Assembly (NCBI GenBank): GCA_002785215.1
Contig: PFMK01000007.1
Coordinates: 1-10,493 of the forward strand
DNA from: Candidatus Gottesmanbacteria bacterium CG_4_10_14_0_8_um_filter_37_24
GTDB lineage: Bacteria; Patescibacteriota; Microgenomatia; 2-02-FULL-39-11
DNA length: 10,493 bases
Reading direction: 5' to 3'
In this document: positions 5,458-10,493 of the stretch, piece after piece
Layout: each line of letters begins with the position of its first letter
How positions within the stretch are numbered: position 1 is the stretch's first letter
Notes under the pieces: model-generated
What the model was told of the DNA's origin: nothing
Seen by the model: the letters and a program-made list of their open reading frames with translations, nothing else
Databases searched by the model: none
Made by a program: the position numbers and the translations under genes

Positions 5458-6269
5458 GAAATAAGTTTACTGTAAACTTGTTTAATCAGACCGGATGTTG
5501 ATTCTGGGGACCCCTTAAATAATATTTGAATTTTACCGCTGATTGTAGACTGATATATTTTTACTGATGCGTTTATTTTTCTACTCAGTTCTCTGGCTAA
5601 ATTCTCGATCTCGACACTTTGAATTCTGTCTTTGGACGAGTTTTTTGACGGTATTGCTTTGTCTTCTTTCACTTTTCTGACTAGATCCTCCGTCCTTCTT
5701 ACTGATGCTCCTTCCGAAAGAATGGTTTTATATGCCTCTACCATCAGTTTATCGTCTGCAAGACCGGCAATAGCCCTGGCATGTCCTTCTGTAATATCGC
5801 AGGAAATTAATCCATCTTTAATTGCATCAGGTAAAGCAAGTAAACGCAGAGTATTGGATACATAAGCCGGACTTTTTCCGATACGTTTTGAAATCTCGGT
5901 GACTCCGAGGGAAAATTCATCCTGCAATCTTTGAAATCCTTGAGCCCTCTCCATCGGATTGAGATCTTCTCTTTGTACATTTTCTACCAGTGCCAACTCC
6001 AGCATCCCCAAAGTACTTGTCTCTTTTACAACTACAGGTACACTCGTTAATCCTACAATTTTAGCTGCTCGCCAACGTCTTTCCCCGGCAATTATCTGAA
6101 ATCCTGCTGGAGTTTTTGCAACCACTAAAGGCTCTAATATCCCATGGACTTTAATCGATTCTACCAAGTCTACTAAAGATTCAGATTTGATTAAACTCCT
6201 AATCTGAAGAGGATTCGGCTGTAATATGTTTATGTCTAATTGAAGCAAGCTTGAGTAAGTGTTATTCAT
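5454..6269 (-). CDS. parB: ParB/Spo0J chromosome partitioning protein
   Basis: ParB binds parS near the origin and spreads as a CTP-dependent clamp, loading segregation factors. The 271-residue protein has the N-terminal CTPase domain with GERRWRA at 62-68 and ENVQREDLNPMERA at 96-109, then a helix-turn-helix (about 122-143, VTEISKRIGKSPAYVSNTLR), EGHARA at 161-166, a polar linker near 201-215, and a C-terminal dimerisation domain (about 219-271). Length and order are normal for chromosomal ParB. It follows rpmA by nine bases and is probably the last gene of the housekeeping run. ParA is not adjacent and no parS-like TGTTTCACGTGAAACA was seen in the window. The end overlaps the end of lepB, so no separate terminator fits between them. 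Confidence 0.93.
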   Translation of the reverse strand: MNNTYSSLLQLDINILQPNPLQIRSLIKSESLVDLVESIKVHGILEPLVVAKTPAGFQIIAGERRWRAAKIVGLTSVPVVVKETSTLGMLELALVENVQREDLNPMERAQGFQRLQDEFSLGVTEISKRIGKSPAYVSNTLRLLALPDAIKDGLISCDITEGHARAIAGLADDKLMVEAYKTILSEGASVRRTEDLVRKVKEDKAIPSKNSSKDRIQSVEIENLARELSRKINASVKIYQSTISGKIQILFKGSPESTSGLIKQVYSKLIS

Positions 6270-6278
6270 AATGCAAAT

Positions 6279-6530
6279 TTAAACTTGGTTAACTTCAACA
6301 GTTAATTTTTTCATATTTTTCTTAAATTTTACAATTCCTTCTTTAATCGCATATACAGTGAAATCTTTACCTAATTTTGTTCCGTCGCCTGGTCTAACCT
6401 TTGTACCTCTTTGTCTGACTATGATATTTCCGGGAATTACTTTTTCTCCGCCATATTTTTTGATACCTAATCTTTTACCTATAGAATCTCTATTTCCTTT
6501 TGTTGTTGCTCCTGCTTTTACGTGTGCCAT
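6279..6530 (-). CDS. rpmA: 50S ribosomal protein bL27
   Basis: At 83 residues this is a typical bL27: MAHVKAGATTKGNRDS at the start, GIKKYGGE at 22-29, and IIVRQRGTKVRPGDG at 36-50. Its flexible N-terminus reaches toward the peptidyl-transferase centre. Here the protein begins directly with MAHVKAG, so there is no cleaved leader of the kind found in Firmicutes. A Shine-Dalgarno AGGTGA (6540-6535) sits four bases before the ATG, the clearest one in the window, and fixes the start. The gene follows rplU in the usual L21-L27 order with a 73-base gap, and precedes parB closely. Confidence 0.96.
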   Translation of the reverse strand: MAHVKAGATTKGNRDSIGKRLGIKKYGGEKVIPGNIIVRQRGTKVRPGDGTKLGKDFTVYAIKEGIVKFKKNMKKLTVEVNQV

Positions 6531-6562
6531 ATTATCACCTTTTTTTAAAAACTTTTAAGTGG

Positions 6563-6591
6563 AGTTTAATAAATACTCGTAAACCTGTCAA
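6563..6591 (-). promoter_or_regulatory. Possible internal promoter before rpmA
   Basis: In the rplU-rpmA gap the minus strand has a perfect TTGACA (6591-6586), a 17-base spacer and TAAACT (6568-6563), four of six -10 matches. A start near 6556 would give a 26-base leader that includes the Shine-Dalgarno. It could supply extra rpmA-parB transcript. Confidence 0.4.
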
Positions 6592-6603
6592 TAAATAAAT
6601 ACC

Positions 6604-6948
6604 TTATTTTTTCCTTGAAATTTTTGTTTTTTCTTCAACTTCTATCCTCTCTATTATGATTCTCGAATATGAAGCTCTAAATCCAATTCTTCTTCGATAG
6701 CGGACCTTTGCCTTGAACTTCTCAATAAATATTTTGTCTCCTAAACTATCTCCTAAATACTTACCGGTGACGTATCCATTTTTTACGTACGGATCACCAA
6801 TGTAAATATTATCATCTGTTCTTATTAACAGAATTTCCTTAAATTCATATTTATCATCGGCTTTCAATACAAGTTTATCAACTAGAATCTCTTTTCCTTC
6901 TTCTGCTTTAAATTGTTTTCCTCCAATTTTTACAATTGCATATTTCAT
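6604..6948 (-). CDS. rplU: 50S ribosomal protein bL21
   Basis: This 114-residue protein begins KYAIVKIGGKQFKAEEGKEI, the bL21 start with GGKQ at 9-12, and contains IYIGDPYV at 48-55 and the basic rRNA-binding stretch KFKAKVRYRRRIGFR at 77-91. bL21 stabilises domain II of 23S rRNA with bL20. It ends in a short Lys/Arg-rich tail (KTKISRKK). The neighbouring rpmA is its standard partner. No Shine-Dalgarno precedes the ATG; a promoter -10 lies only eight bases upstream, so the mRNA may be nearly leaderless. It may also be read through from rodA, which ends 23 bases upstream. Confidence 0.95.
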   Translation of the reverse strand: MKYAIVKIGGKQFKAEEGKEILVDKLVLKADDKYEFKEILLIRTDDNIYIGDPYVKNGYVTGKYLGDSLGDKIFIEKFKAKVRYRRRIGFRASYSRIIIERIEVEEKTKISRKK

Positions 6949-6956
6949 AAGTGCTA

Positions 6957-6985
6957 ATTATATTAAATAATTCACCTTATCACAA
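6957..6985 (-). promoter_or_regulatory. Promoter giving a near-leaderless rplU mRNA
   Basis: On the minus strand, TTGTGA (6985-6980), a 17-base spacer and TATAAT (6962-6957) overlap the 3' end of rodA. The -10 ends eight bases before the rplU ATG, so transcription would begin at or next to the start codon. This fits the lack of a Shine-Dalgarno. Confidence 0.5.
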
Positions 6986-8042
6986 GGGGATTATTCTTTT
7001 TATCATTAGATACAGATATTAGCAAACCTAATCCTATAAATGTACTTATAATGGAATTACCTCCATAAGAAACAAGCGGCAAAGTTATTCCGGTAATTGG
7101 TAATAAGCCCAAGTTCATCCCAATATTAATAAACACCTGAATGAAAATCTGAGTAAATAATCCTATACAAACCATCCTACCGAATTTATGATCACAGTTG
7201 TAACCAATTAATAAAATCTTGGCCAAGATCACAAAGTATAATAGAATGACAATAAACCCGCCTATAAAACCAAGTTCTTCTCCTAAAGATGCAAAAACAA
7301 AGTCTGTATGATATTCAGGAAGAAATAGCAACCTGCTTTGTGTACCTCGGCCAAGACCTAATCCAAATAGCTGTCCGCTTCCAATTGCAATTATTGCCTG
7401 AATTGCGTTATAACCAGCACCCACAGGATCCAAATTGGGATTTAAGAAAGAAATAATTCTTTGCTTCTGATAATTTTGCAGAATAAACCAAGACAATGGT
7501 GCTATGATTATAGAAAATGTAAAAATGATAACATAGTATATCAAAGGCAATTCAGATATTATGAAAAAGGAGAATAAGACGGAGGTATAAATAATAACAT
7601 TACCTAAATCCGGTTGCTTAAATATCAATAACATCAAAGGTAAAAACATGACAATAATTATGAATATATTGAAAAAAGAGGATATTTTTCGTGTTGAAAA
7701 CTGATAGGCAAAAAAAAGTATTATAAAAGGTTTGATTAGTTCTGAAGGTTGAATCGTCAATCCTCCTATTTCTATCCATCTTTTTGCTCCGCGAATATCA
7801 TTGCCCATTAAACTAAAGGTCAATATTATTATAGAAAAAATATATATAATCCAATAATATTTTCTCCAAATCTTATAATCTACTGTCGAAAAAAATATGA
7901 ACAATCCGATTCCGATGACAAATGATATTAATTGTTGACCCAATAAGCTCGGGGTAGTACTGGCTATTAAAAATAAACTAACACCTGCTAATCCAAAAAC
8001 GGGAATGCTTATAAAGGGATCGACTAACGAGGATAATATCAT
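6972..8042 (-). CDS. rodA: SEDS-family peptidoglycan polymerase, RodA type
   Basis: SEDS proteins polymerise lipid II into glycan strands at the membrane together with a class B penicillin-binding protein. The 356-residue protein has about ten hydrophobic segments. Family motifs are GAKRWIEIGGLTIQPSELIKP at 85-105, KQPDLGNVIIY at 142-152, GLGLGRGTQSRLLFLPEYHTDF at 227-248 with Asp247 in the HTDF position taken to be catalytic in SEDS enzymes, GEELGFIGG at 254-262, and INIGMNLGLLPITG with LPLVSYGGNS up to residue 330. LPLVSYGG after GMxLGLLPITG resembles RodA more than FtsW, but SEDS subtypes are hard to separate by eye. The start overlaps the ileS stop as ATGA (8042-8039), implying coupled translation. 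No PBP gene is visible nearby. Confidence 0.9.
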   Translation of the reverse strand: MILSSLVDPFISIPVFGLAGVSLFLIASTTPSLLGQQLISFVIGIGLFIFFSTVDYKIWRKYYWIIYIFSIIILTFSLMGNDIRGAKRWIEIGGLTIQPSELIKPFIILFFAYQFSTRKISSFFNIFIIIVMFLPLMLLIFKQPDLGNVIIYTSVLFSFFIISELPLIYYVIIFTFSIIIAPLSWFILQNYQKQRIISFLNPNLDPVGAGYNAIQAIIAIGSGQLFGLGLGRGTQSRLLFLPEYHTDFVFASLGEELGFIGGFIVILLYFVILAKILLIGYNCDHKFGRMVCIGLFTQIFIQVFINIGMNLGLLPITGITLPLVSYGGNSIISTFIGLGLLISVSNDKKNNPLVIR

Positions 8043-10493
8043 TTTCTTATAACCTTTAATTCTTCTCCCTGAATAATTTGCCCTGCTATTGTCTCTCTTT
8101 GTATAAGATTGAAATATTTATTATTTAATTTCGGAATTACTAGATCGATCTTTTCAGCTAGATCACATCCTAATTCTTTTCTTTTAATTTGTATCTGTCT
8201 AATAATATCTCTTACCTGTCCTTCTTCCAGTAAATCTTTATCAATATTTATATCAAGAAATATTTCAAAACCATCTATATTTTTTGAAACTACACTTGGC
8301 TTTTTAATAAATTTATTACTATCTTTTTTTACAATCCATTTATGCACATTTAGTTCTTGAAGTACCAGATCCAAAACTTTTTCATTCTCTAATTTATTAG
8401 AAGTTTCACTATGCCAAGCAGAAGACAGCGGTTGTCTGGTTTTGATTTTATATTCTTTTCTTAAGGAATGTCCCGATTCCACAAGTTTTCTAGCAAATAC
8501 CATCTGCTTCATAAGTGATGTATCAATCTTATTATCATCAGTAATCGGCCACTTTGCTAAATGGACAGATTTTTCACCTGTCAGACTGGTAAATATTTCT
8601 TCCGGCAGGTAAGGGATAAAAGGAGCAAGTAGTTTAGACAAAGTCACTAGAATCTCATAAATCACCTCTAAACATTGATCTTTATCTGTTTGATTATCCG
8701 CTCTAATACTTACTCTGTCACGAGATCTCCGAATATACCATTGTGACAAGTCGATTACGAATGATTCAATCGAAGCAGCAGCAGTAAACGAATCAAAGTC
8801 ATTTAGAGATTTTTCCACAATCCCAATAAGCTGATTTAATAAGGATATAATCCATTTATCAAGAATGTTGGAATAATTATTATTAGATCTGCTCGTGTTT
8901 TTAGAATCCCATTTTGCTAGGTTAGCGTAAGTCACAAAGAAATTATAAACATTCCAAAGTATTAGATGAAATTTTCTTCTTGTCTCATCAGCTTTTCTAA
9001 ACCCAAAGTGAATATTTTGTTCTGGATCTTGAGTTACAAAGATCCATCTCATTACGTCAACACCAATCTTGTCTGCACCTTCGTTAAATTCAATTGCATT
9101 GCCCCATGATTTATGCATCGGCCGACCATCTTCTCCCAACATTGAAGCATACCCTAATACAGTATTATATGGATTTCTCTTTTCCAATACCGTGGACATA
9201 GCAATCATTGAGTAAAACCAGTTTTTAAACTGACCGGGAAAAGATTCTGTTATAAAATCAGCAGGAAACCATTCCCTCCAATACTCTTTATCGCTGGTAT
9301 AACTGAGTTTTTTGGTCTTCGGATCTATATACGTTGAAAAGGGAACACTTCCTGCATCAAGCCATACATTTCCTACGTCATCTATTCGCCCTATTTTTTC
9401 TTTACACTTACTGCATTCAATCATTACCTCATCAATAAAAGGCTTATGCGGACTATTTCCTTTAAACTTCTCCCAACCTAAAACAGCGCGATTTTTTAAT
9501 TCTTCAAAACTGCCGATCACTTCAAAATTACCACATTTATTGCATTCATATATCGGAAGAGCTAATCCCCAATAACGATTTTTCTTACTGATTAACCAAT
9601 CATTCATGTTTTTTAACCAATCAAGTTCGCGATCCAAACCAAACTCGGGCATCCATCTAATCATTTTCGCTGTTTTTACCATCTGCTGCCTGAGAGTTTT
9701 TCCTTCTTTTACTTTTAACTTTTCTTTCCTGTCCATCGCAATATACCATTCATGTGTCACTTTCCACACTAACTCTGTTTTACATCTCCAGCATGATGGA
9801 TAACGATGTTTAAAATACATTGTTTTTAATAAATACTCTCCCTGGCAATAATTACGAAGGTAATCAATTATTATTTCCGGATGTTTTTTGGCATTTTTTC
9901 CTGAGAACTCACCCATACCATCCATATATGTTGCATTGTCAGTAATCACAGAGATAATAGGTAAATCTTCTCTTTTCCCTAAATCGAAATCTTCTTTACC
10001 GGCACCCGGCGCAATATGCAATAAACCGGTTCCTTCGTTTGATACTACTATTTCAGATCCATTCACTACAGTATGGAATGTATTAGGTTTTTCTTTTTCC
10101 GCATTTTTTACTAAAGGTAGAGAATCAAAAGGAGCATTGTAATGAAGGCCAACTAATTCAGTCCCTAATACTTCCTCCGTTTTTTTAAATTCACCTTCAA
10201 TTCCGCTGAAAATATATTCAGACATTGATATTTCCTTATTACCGGATATCCTTTTTACATTATCTAGATTTTCATCTTTTTCAAGAATAATCACAGCTTC
10301 ATCATTGCCTTTATTTTCCCAAATACCATATATAAACTTTGTATTTATTCCTACGGCGACGTTAGCCGGTATTGTCCAAGGAGTAGTTGTCCACACCAAC
10401 AGGTAAATATTTTTGAATTTATGCTTAAATTTCTTTATTACCTTATGTGCATCTTGACTAAGACTGGAATCATTTATTTTTAACTTAAGAAAT
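8039..10493 (-). CDS. ileS: Isoleucyl-tRNA synthetase, N-terminus outside the window
   Basis: IleS attaches isoleucine to tRNA-Ile and edits valine mischarging. The frame is open to the right edge; 817 residues are visible, counted from the first whole codon at 10492. The HIGH-containing N-terminus lies outside. Visible are the CP1 editing domain (WTTTPWTIPAN at 34-44, HIAPGAGKEDFDLG at 159-172), two cysteine clusters (CWRC at 234-237; CNKC and CSKC near 317-363), WLISKKNRYWG at 299-309, DFITESFPGQFKNWFYS at 412-428, a KMSKS-like loop MHKSWGN at 459-465, and the C-terminal anticodon-binding helices (WYIRRSRDRVSIR). A TTG at 10399 is an internal codon, not the start. MHKS replaces KMSKS; I recall this in a branch of bacterial IleS. 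The stop overlaps the rodA start. Confidence 0.95.
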   Translation of the reverse strand, partial: FLKLKINDSSLSQDAHKVIKKFKHKFKNIYLLVWTTTPWTIPANVAVGINTKFIYGIWENKGNDEAVIILEKDENLDNVKRISGNKEISMSEYIFSGIEGEFKKTEEVLGTELVGLHYNAPFDSLPLVKNAEKEKPNTFHTVVNGSEIVVSNEGTGLLHIAPGAGKEDFDLGKREDLPIISVITDNATYMDGMGEFSGKNAKKHPEIIIDYLRNYCQGEYLLKTMYFKHRYPSCWRCKTELVWKVTHEWYIAMDRKEKLKVKEGKTLRQQMVKTAKMIRWMPEFGLDRELDWLKNMNDWLISKKNRYWGLALPIYECNKCGNFEVIGSFEELKNRAVLGWEKFKGNSPHKPFIDEVMIECSKCKEKIGRIDDVGNVWLDAGSVPFSTYIDPKTKKLSYTSDKEYWREWFPADFITESFPGQFKNWFYSMIAMSTVLEKRNPYNTVLGYASMLGEDGRPMHKSWGNAIEFNEGADKIGVDVMRWIFVTQDPEQNIHFGFRKADETRRKFHLILWNVYNFFVTYANLAKWDSKNTSRSNNNYSNILDKWIISLLNQLIGIVEKSLNDFDSFTAAASIESFVIDLSQWYIRRSRDRVSIRADNQTDKDQCLEVIYEILVTLSKLLAPFIPYLPEEIFTSLTGEKSVHLAKWPITDDNKIDTSLMKQMVFARKLVESGHSLRKEYKIKTRQPLSSAWHSETSNKLENEKVLDLVLQELNVHKWIVKKDSNKFIKKPSVVSKNIDGFEIFLDINIDKDLLEEGQVRDIIRQIQIKRKELGCDLAEKIDLVIPKLNNKYFNLIQRETIAGQIIQGEELKVIRK

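Noticed and set aside
10397..10399. TTG at 10399 as the start of ileS
   Set aside because: The frame continues upstream to the window edge and the WTTTPWT motif right after it belongs in the middle of the editing domain, well inside the protein.
1..10493. parS site, CRISPR array or transposase gene
   Set aside because: No parS-like palindrome, no regularly spaced direct repeats and no transposase or integrase reading frame were seen on either strand.

Overview
The window looks like a piece of a small, AT-rich bacterial genome, probably from the Patescibacteria/CPR radiation and perhaps the Microgenomates side. This is inferred from the short tight genes, sparse Shine-Dalgarno sites, standard stop codons, the IleS type, and GC-rich palindromic repeats of the CCTGCC...GGCAGG kind, which I recall as common in CPR intergenic DNA. 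No taxonomic marker was searched.

Layout. (1) 1-876, minus strand: the first 33 codons of a probable SAM methyltransferase and, overlapping it by ATGA, a WaaE-like family 2 glycosyltransferase; together they look like part of a surface-glycan locus. (2) 999-3428, plus: a large exported protein joining a five-bladed beta-propeller, a Pro/Thr-rich linker and an LCAT-like alpha/beta hydrolase with a visible Ser-Asp-His triad. (3) 3559-4242, minus: an AlkD-like DNA alkylation repair protein. (4) 4243-4779: 537 bases without a protein gene, the most unusual part of the window. (5) 4780-5457, plus: signal peptidase I. (6) 10493-5454, minus: a housekeeping run ileS-rodA-rplU-rpmA-parB covering isoleucyl-tRNA synthesis, cell-wall elongation, two 50S proteins and chromosome segregation.

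The key observation is in region 4. On the minus strand, three blocks (4623-4601, 4558-4540, 4417-4387) join into an exactly 73-nt canonical tRNA-Val(CAC) with perfect acceptor, D, anticodon and T stems. The gene is broken by a 42-nt GC-rich palindromic insert in the D stem and a 122-nt insert in the anticodon stem. The second insert carries a complete, different tRNA-Val with the same CAC anticodon. This is therefore a tRNA inside a tRNA of the same specificity, downstream of a good promoter placed at the outer tRNA's 5' end. It may be a mobile palindromic element that carries a replacement for the tRNA it breaks, or a tRNA whose inserts are removed from the RNA. The sequence alone does not decide between these.

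Between this locus and the AlkD-like gene lies a second structured element (4261-4363). It has two perfect inverted repeats in interleaved, pseudoknot-like order around a 16-bp palindrome that resembles the core of the 42-nt insert.
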